Shown here: in pieces, positions 7,685 to 15,329 of the stretch | How positions within the stretch are numbered: position 1 is the stretch's first letter | How the letters are laid out: every line of letters begins with the position of its first letter | Assembly: GCA_947460915.1 (NCBI GenBank) | Contig: CANHKJ010000034.1 | Span: forward strand, 1 to 17,797 | From: Verrucomicrobiia bacterium | GTDB lineage: Bacteria > Verrucomicrobiota > Verrucomicrobiia > Verrucomicrobiales > Akkermansiaceae | Direction: 5' to 3' | DNA: 17,797 nucleotides | Translations under genes and position numbers: made by a program | Notes under the pieces: generated by a model | What the model was told of the DNA's origin: nothing | The model's input: only the letters and a program-made list of their open reading frames with translations | Database searches by the model: none

Positions 7685-9244
7685 CTATTGGCCATCCAAT
7701 TCGTCCTCTATGTTTAGGGGCGCAGAATCAACTGCTGGTACTGTCGGTTTGTCGGGAGATTTGTCGAGAATGGCTTTGATCTGATCGGTAAAATTATCCT
7801 CGGGGGAGGTAGGGGTACCGCCGAGCGTGATCTGGCACCACTGGTAGCCGCTGGCATTGCGCGGAAAAAGATCACGCATCATAGGGTTGATATGGTTTTC
7901 TGTGAGCAGAGTACCTTGCAGTCCGACGTCGAGTTTTCCTGCAATTTTGCCATCGGTTACGGAAATATCACCTTTGATGATGAATTGGCCTTTTTTCTCC
8001 AAATGCAGACTGCGCAGAGTCAACATTTTGGCATCACGAATGAGTTCTCCCTCGACGCGGTCGGCAAAGTGGAAGCGATTCACGTAATCTTGGTCCTGGA
8101 GTTCACGACTCAAATCGCTAAAAAATGGGAATCCATAGAGAGTTAGCGGCGTGAGGCTGCTGCCAACGAAGCCGACTTGGATTTTGTAGCTATCGTAGGA
8201 GCCTGCCGTGAAACTGAGGAGGCGGTTGGGTGAGTCTGGATTGGTATCCACAAATCCACTCATGATCGTTTCCAACCCTTCGCCGAGAAGGATCTCGAGA
8301 GGGAAATCTTTCATGCTCAAGTTGAGATCGGTATTTTTTGCGCCATAGAGATCGATGCTATTGCTGAGTTCGAGCGCCCCAGAGGCATTCGGTTCAGGCT
8401 TGAAGCGGGCTTGATCGATCTTCATTTGCCCCATGGTGAAATCGATGCTCGCTCGGTCCAACTGCATCGGCTTAAATCCGAGAACATTGACCTTGCCTCC
8501 AACGAAGCGGGTTTTTGAGCCGACATTGGTCTTTACCATTGACCCCTCTGTGCCCGAGATCGTGAGCCATGGCTGTTGAGCGCTGCCAAAGCCGATGATA
8601 TCGAGTTTCTCGATGCGGTAATTGCTAAAGGTAAAGGGAAATACCCCAGGATTTTCGTTGGTGGGAGTGCTTCTCGGCGCGTTCTCTTGCCCTTTATCGA
8701 ATATCAATTTGCCATTTGCGGCTACCACAGCATCTCCACCCCAATTGTTGGTCAAGAAGCCCATCGTGTTGAGCCGTGCGCTAGGGCGGCTGATTTGTAA
8801 AGTACGCAAATAATTGCCAGCAGGCCAATTCAGATTCATTGTCGCGCTGCGTGCGGCATTCGGCGCTACCGCGAATTCGGTGATGTCCACCTCAGCTCCG
8901 GTCCACTGCGAGATCTTGTTGCGGATTCCCTCGCGGTAGCCCGTGCTATTGTAGTAGAACAGTAAACCAGCAGCTGTGGCTACCAGCCCACAAAAGAGAA
9001 AAAACACCAAGCCGAGCTGAAACAAGCGGATTTTCTGTTGGCGTTTGGCGGCCTCTTTGTGCGGTTGCTCAGAGCGACGCTTGCGTTTTTTGACTTTCAA
9101 TGCTTGGGTGCCATCGGCACGGGTAACAAGCTCACCTTCCTCATTCCCTCGCTCTTTCAAGCGTTCCATCATTTGATCCAAGGTGTAGCTTTCAGGCTCT
9201 ACCTGGGGATCTTGTTGATTGCTTGGTGGTGTTTGAGTTGGCAT
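7685..9244 (-). CDS. AsmA-like single-pass membrane protein
   Basis: A 519-residue protein with a cytoplasmic head, one membrane helix and a large periplasmic part. The head (1-73) holds YTLDQMMERLKERG at 20-33, an EGELVTRADGTQ motif at 36-47 and a basic cluster KKRKRR at 52-57; the basic residues before the helix at about 74-97 fit an N-in orientation. The remaining 420 residues alternate beta strands with Gly and Asn turns (MTLRSLHLEKKGQFIIKG, KIAGKLDVGLQGTLL) and end with a LGGTPTSPEDNF motif. This pattern and the C-terminal 'layer' sequences resemble AsmA/YhdP-type proteins, which in other bacteria span the periplasm and move or control lipids. No signal peptidase site is seen. It sits 94 bases after the secretin gene and 74 before the AAA ATPase. 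The AsmA assignment is from pattern alone, so moderately sure. Confidence 0.75.
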   Translation of the reverse strand: MPTQTPPSNQQDPQVEPESYTLDQMMERLKERGNEEGELVTRADGTQALKVKKRKRRSEQPHKEAAKRQQKIRLFQLGLVFFLFCGLVATAAGLLFYYNSTGYREGIRNKISQWTGAEVDITEFAVAPNAARSATMNLNWPAGNYLRTLQISRPSARLNTMGFLTNNWGGDAVVAANGKLIFDKGQENAPRSTPTNENPGVFPFTFSNYRIEKLDIIGFGSAQQPWLTISGTEGSMVKTNVGSKTRFVGGKVNVLGFKPMQLDRASIDFTMGQMKIDQARFKPEPNASGALELSNSIDLYGAKNTDLNLSMKDFPLEILLGEGLETIMSGFVDTNPDSPNRLLSFTAGSYDSYKIQVGFVGSSLTPLTLYGFPFFSDLSRELQDQDYVNRFHFADRVEGELIRDAKMLTLRSLHLEKKGQFIIKGDISVTDGKIAGKLDVGLQGTLLTENHINPMMRDLFPRNASGYQWCQITLGGTPTSPEDNFTDQIKAILDKSPDKPTVPAVDSAPLNIEDELDGQ

Positions 9245-9338
9245 AAATGAAACATCGGCTCCTCAGCCAATGGGTGCTGGTTGGAAATGGAAGGAGGGGG
9301 ACGATGTTTGAGGTTTTGTTAGAGGATGGCAAGTGAAA

Positions 9339-11777
9339 TTACTGACTACGATAGGGCTTGCCCGATGGATCTTGTAGCTCCACGCGGACCATGATGATCA
9401 CATTGGTTTTCACTGGTTGACGGCCTTGGGAGCGGAACATCCGACCTACAAATGGTAGATCACCGAGAACTGGCACCTGATCTTCGACGTTTTGGCCTCT
9501 CTCCTCGATCATACCACCGATCACAACCGTAGAACCATCGGCGATGGTCAGGCTGGTATCAGTACGGATAACGCTGAAAATGGGCATTAAGATCTCGTTA
9601 GGAGTCAGTTCTCCCACAGTGTTCTCGACGGTGAAGGGCGCTCCAACGGGGACATCAAAAAAGTCGGTGCCGCTGGAGTAGCCGCCAATGATCGGAGTAC
9701 CATAGTTGACGAATCCGTCAAAACTTACAATTTCCGGCTTTAAGGCGAGCTCAATGTAACGACGGTCCGTGCTCACAATCGGCGATACTTCAAGCGTCGT
9801 TCCCACATCGCGTTTTTCAAACGCCGTGGGCATTGCTGGAGTGATGGGCGTCGGCGGGGCAAGGTTGGCTACCTGACCCGATGCACCATCGATTAAAGTT
9901 GTTGACTCAATCGTATTGGGCAATTCGGGGGGCTCATACTCGGTAGGGTAGATCATCTCGCGAATGATCTCGATGCGCGAGGTCTGGCCGCTGCGAACGA
10001 CAGTAGATGGCCGTGTCATGGTATCGACACCTTTTTTCTGGTCCAATCCATTTAGGATCGTTGCAACTTGGACGTCAGAGAATTGACCTAGCAGGCTCAA
10101 GGCTCCTGGAGCACGGCTGCCTGAAGCAGAGAATCCGCTTGTGCCAGCACTAATCAATTCATCAATGCCAGTTTTGTTGATGGATGTATCACCACTTCGG
10201 ACTCCTGAAGTGATGGGCTTGAAATTGATATCGTCGATGACGAGGTCGCCGTTACCTTGGGTGCCGCCGCCGACAAAGGTATTGTTGCCTACGCCCCATG
10301 GAGTCATGATCCAGTCAAAGCCCAATTCCTTCAATCGGGTCTCTTGCACTTTGATGATGGTCACCTCGACGATGCATTGCACGGGTTCTGTCTGCGCTGC
10401 GCTATCGACGATTTGTTGCACGTAGTCCAAATTGCTGGCGGTATTGCGAACCAACAAAGTGCTGCTACCGCCGTTGAAAGAGGCCGTCGCACCCTCGGGG
10501 AATGATACACCCATGCTGCGAAGCTTTTCTTCTGCCGTCATGCGGGTAGCAGTGAGGCCTTCGCTCGGCGCATCAGCAAATGGATCCGTTGACGCGGCGT
10601 TGGCGGAGTTCCCCACAGAATCAGCCGATAGAAAATCAGGTGGCACTTTGAACGTGCGTGTCGTCAAGTCCACTCCATCTGTCCCGACCGGACGGATGTT
10701 GATCGCGAATTCATCGATGCTAAACTGTGTTCGCGTTTGTTCGCAAATGTAGGTGAGTAATTGGGAGACTGGTACATTTTTTACTTTGAGATTAAAGCGC
10801 ATAGCTCGCACTTGTGTGCCGATCTCACCCGTACCGAGGTTGAGAACGATGTTGAATCCCTTTTGAACGGGATCGGTAGTGGTCGTGTCGAGCTGTTTTG
10901 CTTGATTGCGTACGAAGTCAATCGCCTCTTCAATGCCCACGTCTTCAAGATCGACGCTAGGAATCACAACATTGCGCATTTTCTCCGAGACGAACTGCAC
11001 AGCGTTTGCTGAAATGTCACCTTCTGGGGTGACTTCCAAATTGGGAGCGTAATCCGTAACTGGGGTTTCCCATAAGGCATCCACTTCCGCTAGCATTTCG
11101 GCACGTGTTTGATCATGGGCAGCTCGAGCGTAATCAGTCTTGTGCTGCGCGACATTTTCAAGTCCGCGACGAGCTGCTTTGTTTGTCGGATCGATGCGCA
11201 GTACTTCTTCATAAACGCCTTTCGCGAGATCGAATCGGCCAAGTTGGACAAAACCTTCCGCTTCATAAAGCGATTGGCGAACCTCCTCGACATCCTGCGT
11301 GTGCTCTTTTGTCAAGGCTGGGTTCGTGCGGATTGGGTCATCGAGCTTGGCGCGCATGGCCAATGCTGCTGTGTCTTTTGGAGCGATTTCGTCTGCCAAG
11401 GCATTGTCGACAGCTTGCTTGGCTGCTGCGATGTCGCCTTTGCTGGCAAGTTGTGATGCCTGCCGAGTACTAGCCGTGGTGTAGCGTTGCGTTGCTGCAT
11501 CACGTAGTTCCTTCGTCTCCGCAGCGTCGGGCAATAAATTTTTCGCTTGTAGGAAAAGTTTCGCAGCCTCTGCATATTTGCCTGAGCCGTAGGCGGCATC
11601 GCCCTGCATCAAAAGCGTTTGCGCTTCCATCACGCGATCTTGCCGTGCGGACTTTTCTTGATCGGCAGCAGATTGGCCATGAACACCGTAACACAGTGTC
11701 ATCGAGACGGCTGTGCTCAGCAGTGCCAAGCGCCAATTTAAGGTTGATTTTTTGAGTGGTAACGTGACGTTCGCCAT
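9339..11777 (-). CDS. TPR-containing outer-membrane secretin (type II/III secretion, PilQ/GspD superfamily)
   Basis: An 812-residue secretin subunit. From the ATG at 11777 a signal peptide with hydrophobic core LALLSTAVSMTLCYGV ends near HGQSA (residue 37). TPR-like helices follow at about 50-83 and 166-198 (FVQLGRFDLAKGVYEEVLRI). N0-like sequence with IPSVDLEDVGIEEAIDFV and VKNVPVSQLLTYICE lies at about 270-362, and an N1/N3-type ring domain around 415-465. The C-terminal secretin domain carries RPSTVVRSGQTSRIEI (590-605), ADGSTVVIGGMIEE (746-759) and the signature VPVLGDLPFVGRMFRS (768-783). Such proteins form a multimeric gated channel in the outer membrane. The frame extends 28 codons upstream, but that would bury the signal peptide. 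It heads the six-gene minus-strand run. TPR-secretin fusions are known in Akkermansia pilus-like clusters, but none of the PilM/N/O-type partners is present here. Confidence 0.93.
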   Translation of the reverse strand: MANVTLPLKKSTLNWRLALLSTAVSMTLCYGVHGQSAADQEKSARQDRVMEAQTLLMQGDAAYGSGKYAEAAKLFLQAKNLLPDAAETKELRDAATQRYTTASTRQASQLASKGDIAAAKQAVDNALADEIAPKDTAALAMRAKLDDPIRTNPALTKEHTQDVEEVRQSLYEAEGFVQLGRFDLAKGVYEEVLRIDPTNKAARRGLENVAQHKTDYARAAHDQTRAEMLAEVDALWETPVTDYAPNLEVTPEGDISANAVQFVSEKMRNVVIPSVDLEDVGIEEAIDFVRNQAKQLDTTTTDPVQKGFNIVLNLGTGEIGTQVRAMRFNLKVKNVPVSQLLTYICEQTRTQFSIDEFAINIRPVGTDGVDLTTRTFKVPPDFLSADSVGNSANAASTDPFADAPSEGLTATRMTAEEKLRSMGVSFPEGATASFNGGSSTLLVRNTASNLDYVQQIVDSAAQTEPVQCIVEVTIIKVQETRLKELGFDWIMTPWGVGNNTFVGGGTQGNGDLVIDDINFKPITSGVRSGDTSINKTGIDELISAGTSGFSASGSRAPGALSLLGQFSDVQVATILNGLDQKKGVDTMTRPSTVVRSGQTSRIEIIREMIYPTEYEPPELPNTIESTTLIDGASGQVANLAPPTPITPAMPTAFEKRDVGTTLEVSPIVSTDRRYIELALKPEIVSFDGFVNYGTPIIGGYSSGTDFFDVPVGAPFTVENTVGELTPNEILMPIFSVIRTDTSLTIADGSTVVIGGMIEERGQNVEDQVPVLGDLPFVGRMFRSQGRQPVKTNVIIMVRVELQDPSGKPYRSQ

Positions 11778-12139
11778 GAGGTTTCGCGATTTGTAGCAAA
11801 ACAAGGTGCCGACTGTAAGCCAAAAATCCAGAAATGAGCATTTTTTTTTGGCATCCCTCATCGTCGCATTTTTTGCCTATTCGTTGTTCAGCGATCAAAG
11901 GGCAATTGCAACTGTTCCAAGCGCATTCCACGCGGCTTGTGGCCACGCAAATACGATTGCCGCCAGCGGCGTGAACGATTTTTCCAACGTTGGCAAAAGA
12001 ACCATAAACGGATTTTTAGAGTATTCATGCGAACAGATGTTATCATGAACAGCTTGTTGCGCAACAAAAAATCTACTCAAGGGAAAAAATGATGAAAATT
12101 TTCACAAATCCACGCATCGAGATCGCTTAAGACTAACGC
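11778..12139. other. 362-base divergent intergenic region
   Basis: The region separates the secretin gene (minus) from the lipoprotein gene (plus) and should carry both promoters. It is richer in A+T than its neighbours, with a run of nine T near 11840 and several A-rich stretches close to the lipoprotein start. I could not place a sigma-70 promoter with confidence, and the short open frames in it look non-coding. The clearest structure is the palindrome at 12054-12067. Confidence 0.6.
12054..12067. promoter_or_regulatory. 14-bp perfect palindrome, candidate operator
   Basis: TTGTTGCGCAACAA is fully self-complementary with no loop, so it fits a homodimeric regulator site better than an RNA hairpin. 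It lies 73 bases upstream of the lipoprotein start and about 277 upstream of the secretin start, within the divergent region. No matching regulator gene is in the window. Confidence 0.4.
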
Positions 12140-12987
12140 ATGAAAAAATCTGCCATCATCCAATCGTGCTCCGCTGGAGTCCTCGCCTTAACTCTAAGCA
12201 GTTGTCTCGAAGTCAATGAAACCGTGAATTTGAAAAAAGATGGATCAGGAACCATCGTCGAGGAGACGATTCTCGGCACGCAAATGAGCGCGATGATGCA
12301 ACAAATGGCGGCACTTGGCGGCGGTGAGGCCCCCATATGTTCGGAGAAGATGCAGCCAAGAAACGTGCCGAGAAGTTTGGCACAGGCGTCACTGTCGGCA
12401 AAGTGGAAAAAATCAATGCCGATGGCAAAACGGGATCCCGTGTGACATTTAACTTCACCGACATCAATACGGTGAGCATCGACATGAGCGATAGCGCTTC
12501 CGGCTTGTCCGATATGGCGCCTCCAGGGGCTGCCAAGGAGGCGAAAAAAGAAGCCGGCGAGACCAAGCCGATTACTTTCAGTTTCAAGGATGGCGAACTC
12601 ACCATCATCAATCCTCAGGCCAAGAAACCCTATGCTCCCGCCGTCGAAAAAAATGCCGAGTATCAAGACACCGAGGACGTCGCTCCCGACGCTGCTCCAG
12701 AAGCTGCTCAAATGCAGGCCATGGCGATGGGCATGATGAAAGACATGAAAATGACCGCGAAAATTGTCGTCGAGTCCGGCATCGTCGAAACCAATGCCAC
12801 TCATCACGAAGGCAACACCGTGACCCTCATGGAAATGGATTTCAGCAAACTTATGGCCGATCCGAAATTCATGGAGCAAATGAAGGGAGTAGATATCCAG
12901 GACCCATCTGCTCTGCAAGATAAAATTAAGAACATCCCCGGCATCAAAGGCGAGGAGAAAGAAAAAGTCACCATCAAGCTGAAATAA
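12140..12987 (+). pseudogene. Lipoprotein gene interrupted by a -1 frameshift
   Basis: Two overlapping frames together make one coherent protein of about 280 residues. The first (from ATG 12140) gives MKKSAIIQSCSAGVLALTL followed by the lipobox LSSC with Cys at 22, then LEVNETVNLKKDGSG, so the product would be a lipid-anchored envelope protein. It stays sensible up to AALGGGEAP (about residue 64). The downstream reading then continues in the frame of ATG 12337 (FGEDAAKKRAEKFGTGVTVG), while the original frame gives an unlikely tail ending at 12445. The switch lies at five C (12330-12334); one more C would restore the frame as EAPHMFGEDAA. The gene is followed by a strong intrinsic terminator. 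No function can be named. The break may be a real mutation, an assembly error in the C run or, less likely, recoding. Confidence 0.8.
12337..12987 (+). CDS. 3' portion of the frameshifted lipoprotein gene, open from an internal ATG
   Basis: This 216-residue frame holds most of the broken lipoprotein: a beta-type segment SRVTFNFTDINTVSIDMSD, an Ala/Glu/Lys-rich middle, a Met-rich stretch (QAMAMGMMKDMKMTAK) and a C-terminal domain ending EKEKVTIKLK. A GGTGAGG stretch lies 7 bases before the ATG, by chance the most Shine-Dalgarno-like start in the window, so separate translation is possible. Without the upstream part it lacks a signal peptide and would stay in the cytoplasm, so I regard it as a gene fragment rather than an independent gene. 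Confidence 0.45.
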   Translation: MFGEDAAKKRAEKFGTGVTVGKVEKINADGKTGSRVTFNFTDINTVSIDMSDSASGLSDMAPPGAAKEAKKEAGETKPITFSFKDGELTIINPQAKKPYAPAVEKNAEYQDTEDVAPDAAPEAAQMQAMAMGMMKDMKMTAKIVVESGIVETNATHHEGNTVTLMEMDFSKLMADPKFMEQMKGVDIQDPSALQDKIKNIPGIKGEEKEKVTIKLK

Positions 12988-12992
12988 GCCCA

Positions 12993-13040
12993 CCTAGGGA
13001 GAAGGGATTTGCCCTCTCGTTGCTCCTTTATCCTCCTAGG
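12993..13040. repeat. Paired CCTAGG inverted repeat after the lipoprotein gene
   Basis: CCTAGG occurs at 12993-12998 and again at 13035-13040, and the flanking GGGAG and CTCCT sequences could extend the pairing with bulges. A smaller hairpin (GAGAAGGG and CCCTCTC) lies inside. It precedes the clearer terminator and lacks a U tract, so it may help 3'-end formation or stability. Confidence 0.35.
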
Positions 13041-13048
13041 AATCTTAG

Positions 13049-13078
13049 CCCTTCGTTCCCACCAGAGCGAAGGGTTTT
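13049..13078 (+). terminator. Intrinsic terminator downstream of the lipoprotein gene
   Basis: A 10-bp stem, CCCTTCGTTC (13049-13058) with GAGCGAAGGG (13065-13074), has one G-U pair, a 6-base loop CCACCA and is followed by TTTT. It is the best terminator in the window and separates the lipoprotein unit from trpE. Confidence 0.8.
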
Positions 13079-13209
13079 GCTATATCTACTGTGCTGCTCA
13101 TTTTTTGTGCTCAATCTCAGTCGTACTTCTTATGTCTAAAAGTCTTAAGTCTTATACCCCCTGAAAATCCTTTACCGCGTCGCCACTTCCCGCTATCACT
13201 CCTCCCGCC
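13079..13209 (+). promoter_or_regulatory. trpE upstream region with tandem AAGTCTT repeat; no attenuator seen
   Basis: The trpEG promoter should lie here, after the terminator. AAGTCTT occurs twice in tandem at 13140-13153, and GTCT recurs three times at 7- to 8-base steps, a possible activator or repressor site; TTATAC close behind could be a -10. I find no leader peptide with tandem Trp codons, no attenuator hairpin pair and no T-box. Confidence 0.35.
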
Positions 13210-14715
13210 GTGCATTCCCTTCCAGTAGAACCATCGCTCGAATCCTTTGTCTCTTTGTCCGCTCAGGGCAACGTGATTCCCGTATACACCCAGCTTGCGG
13301 CCGATTTTGAGACGCCTCTTTCCGCCTATCTGAAAATCCGCGACGGTGCTCACGCCTTTTTGTTAGAAAGTGCTGAGAGCACCGAAAAAGGTGGACGCTG
13401 GTCGATCGTTGGTAGCCAACCTAAGCGCACTTTTGAAGCGCGTGAAAAAACTCTCACCGTTCGCGAGGGCAGCACGGTTCGTTGGATCGAAGCCCACGAC
13501 GACATCCTCGCCGAGTTACAACGCCAAATGGCGGCCTACACACCCGTGCCTCATGGCGCGATTCCTCCGTTCTACGGTGGCATTTTGGGCTATCTCTCCT
13601 ATGATGCCGTGCGCCAGTTTGAGCCGAGCATCGGTCCCGCTCCGCACGATGACCTGCAGATCCCCGATGCTTTTTTCATGCTCGTTGATACCGTGCTGGT
13701 GTTCGATCACCGCCTGCGTCGCGTCTATGTCATCGCCAATGCCTTCACCGATGATTTTGCTACCGCCGACGAAGCCTATGCCGATGCCCGTGGTCGAGTT
13801 GCCGCGATGGTGGAAATTCTCAACCGCCCCGTTCACACTGGTGCCCTCAATGGCTTGACCCCACTTGCCTCGCTGCCTGCGACAAGCAATACCACCCAAG
13901 CAAAATTCGAGGAAAACGTCCGCAAGGGCAAGGAGTACATCGCCGCTGGTGACGTCTTCCAATTTGTACCAAGCCAACGTTTCGAGACCCCTTATACCGG
14001 CTCACCAGTCGATCTCTACCGCGCCCTGCGTTGTGTCAATCCTTCGCCCTACATGTTTTTGTTAGAGCTGGGTGATTTTTCGTTAGTCGGAAGTTCTCCC
14101 GAGGTTCATGTGCGTTCGATTCAAGGCCGCATCGACATCCGCCCCATCGCTGGCACCCGCTGGAGAGGCAAAACGGTGGAAGAAGATGATGCTCTCGCTG
14201 CTGATCTTCTCAACGATCCCAAAGAGCGTGCCGAACACCTCATGCTCATCGACCTCGCGCGCAATGACGTCGGTCGTATCGCCAAACACGGATCGGTCAA
14301 AGTCGATGACTTCATGATCATCGAGCGCTACAGCCACGTCATGCACATTGTCTCGAACGTCACGGGCACGCTCGATCCCGCGCATAGCGCCTACGATGTC
14401 TTGCGCGCGACTTTTCCCGCAGGCACCGTCAGCGGCGCGCCGAAGATCCGCGCCATGCAGATCATCAATGAGCTTGAGCCCACCAAGCGCTGTGCTTACG
14501 CCGGAGCTGTGGGATATTTCGGATTCGATGGCTCGCACGATTCCTGCATCACCCTGCGCACTTGTTTGGTGAAAGACGGCAAAGCCTACGTCCAGTCCGG
14601 TGCCGGTGTCGTCGCCGATTCCGATCCCACCTACGAATACCAGGAAACCTGCAACAAGGCCCAAGGCATGCTCAAGGCCATTGCTCTCGCTCAAACTCTC
14701 GCATCATCCCACTGA
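13210..14715 (+). CDS. trpE: Anthranilate synthase component I (TrpE), GTG start
   Basis: A 501-residue subunit that, with the glutaminase TrpG, converts chorismate and glutamine to anthranilate, pyruvate and glutamate, the committed step to tryptophan. The N-terminal domain carries LLES at 51-54, the motif linked to feedback inhibition by tryptophan. The chorismate-binding domain (about 229-485) shows PIAGTRWRG at 312-320, AEHLMLIDLARNDVGR from 341, TFPAGTVSGAPKIRAMQ from 401, GAVGYFGFDG from 432 and YEYQETCNKAQGM from 475. LLES and the full N-terminal domain favour TrpE over PabB or isochorismate synthase. The start is GTG at 13210, chosen because the frame has no suitable upstream ATG and VHSLPVEPSLESF precedes the conserved IPVYTQLAAD. 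It is four bases from trpG. No trpDCFBA genes follow. Confidence 0.96.
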   Translation: MHSLPVEPSLESFVSLSAQGNVIPVYTQLAADFETPLSAYLKIRDGAHAFLLESAESTEKGGRWSIVGSQPKRTFEAREKTLTVREGSTVRWIEAHDDILAELQRQMAAYTPVPHGAIPPFYGGILGYLSYDAVRQFEPSIGPAPHDDLQIPDAFFMLVDTVLVFDHRLRRVYVIANAFTDDFATADEAYADARGRVAAMVEILNRPVHTGALNGLTPLASLPATSNTTQAKFEENVRKGKEYIAAGDVFQFVPSQRFETPYTGSPVDLYRALRCVNPSPYMFLLELGDFSLVGSSPEVHVRSIQGRIDIRPIAGTRWRGKTVEEDDALAADLLNDPKERAEHLMLIDLARNDVGRIAKHGSVKVDDFMIIERYSHVMHIVSNVTGTLDPAHSAYDVLRATFPAGTVSGAPKIRAMQIINELEPTKRCAYAGAVGYFGFDGSHDSCITLRTCLVKDGKAYVQSGAGVVADSDPTYEYQETCNKAQGMLKAIALAQTLASSH

Positions 14716-14719
14716 GACC

Positions 14720-15283
14720 ATGCTGCTCATCATCGACAACTACGATTCCTTCACCTACAACCTCGTACAATACTTCGGCGAGCTCGGTGCAGAAATGAAA
14801 ATCATCCGCAACGATGCTATGACCTTGGAGGAAATCCAAGCGCTCCAGCCCTCGCGCATTTGCGTATCGCCTGGCCCCTGCACGCCGAACGAAGCAGGTG
14901 TCTCCTGCGCCGTGATCGAGCACTTTGGCCCGACGACCCCGATTCTGGGCGTCTGCCTCGGCCACCAAAGCATCGGTCAAGTGTATGGCGGTGATGTCAT
15001 CCGCGCTCCACGCTTGATGCATGGAAAAACATCACCGATTCACCATGATGGCACCAGTGTTTTTCGTGGACTGAGCAATCCCTTTGAGGCCACGCGCTAT
15101 CACTCGCTGATCGTCAAACGCGAAACTTTGCCCGATTGCCTTCAGATCACCGCCTGGACCGAAGAAGGCGAAATCATGGGCCTCGCCCACAAAGAATATC
15201 CCGTGCACGGCGTGCAATTCCACCCCGAGTCCATCCTGACGCAAGAAGGCAAGCAGTTACTGCAGAACTTTTTGGAGAGTTGA
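14720..15283 (+). CDS. trpG: Anthranilate synthase component II, glutamine amidotransferase
   Basis: A 187-residue class I glutamine amidotransferase of normal length. It opens MLLIIDNYDSFTYNLVQYFG, the standard TrpG/PabA N-terminus; the open frame extends 40 codons upstream, but that part overlaps trpE and is not family-like. The nucleophile is Cys79 in GVCLGHQSIGQ, and the triad is completed by His168 and Glu170 in GVQFHPES. The oxyanion region is SPGPCTPNEAG (50-60). It supplies ammonia from glutamine to TrpE. With trpE four bases upstream, cotranscription is near certain. If the genome has no separate pabA, the same protein may also serve aminodeoxychorismate synthase; this cannot be judged from here. 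Confidence 0.96.
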   Translation: MLLIIDNYDSFTYNLVQYFGELGAEMKIIRNDAMTLEEIQALQPSRICVSPGPCTPNEAGVSCAVIEHFGPTTPILGVCLGHQSIGQVYGGDVIRAPRLMHGKTSPIHHDGTSVFRGLSNPFEATRYHSLIVKRETLPDCLQITAWTEEGEIMGLAHKEYPVHGVQFHPESILTQEGKQLLQNFLES

Positions 15284-15292
15284 TAGCGGAAA

Positions 15293-15316
15293 GATCTAGC
15301 AGATCGCAAATTTTTT
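15293..15316 (+). terminator. Weak hairpin and T run after trpG
   Basis: GATCT (15293-15297) pairs with AGATC (15301-15305) around a 3-base loop, followed five bases later by six T (15311-15316). The stem is short and AT-rich and the T run is displaced, so it may only partly end trpEG transcripts before the small membrane-protein gene. Confidence 0.35.
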
Positions 15317-15329
15317 CTAATGCAAGAAA

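Noticed and set aside
11806..12048. An 80-codon plus-strand frame in the divergent intergenic region.
   Set aside because: It has no family resemblance, begins inside the likely secretin promoter region and lacks any start signal.
12326..12340. Programmed -1 ribosomal frameshifting in the lipoprotein gene.
   Set aside because: In the zero frame the codons are GCC CCC ATA, which do not form an X XXY YYZ heptamer, and I see no clear downstream stimulatory stem. An indel or sequencing error in the C run is simpler.
12133..12993. A 286-codon minus-strand open frame covering the whole frameshifted lipoprotein gene.
   Set aside because: Its translation is rich in Phe, His and Gly with no domain logic, while the plus strand has a clear lipobox signal and coherent sequence. 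It is an antisense by-product, although it is uninterrupted where the plus-strand gene is broken.
13079..13209. Trp attenuator or T-box leader before trpE.
   Set aside because: No short frame with tandem Trp codons and no alternative hairpin set could be found.
14083..14694. A 203-codon minus-strand open frame opposite trpE.
   Set aside because: It opposes the catalytic domain of trpE and has no recognisable features beyond Gly/Asp/Val bias.
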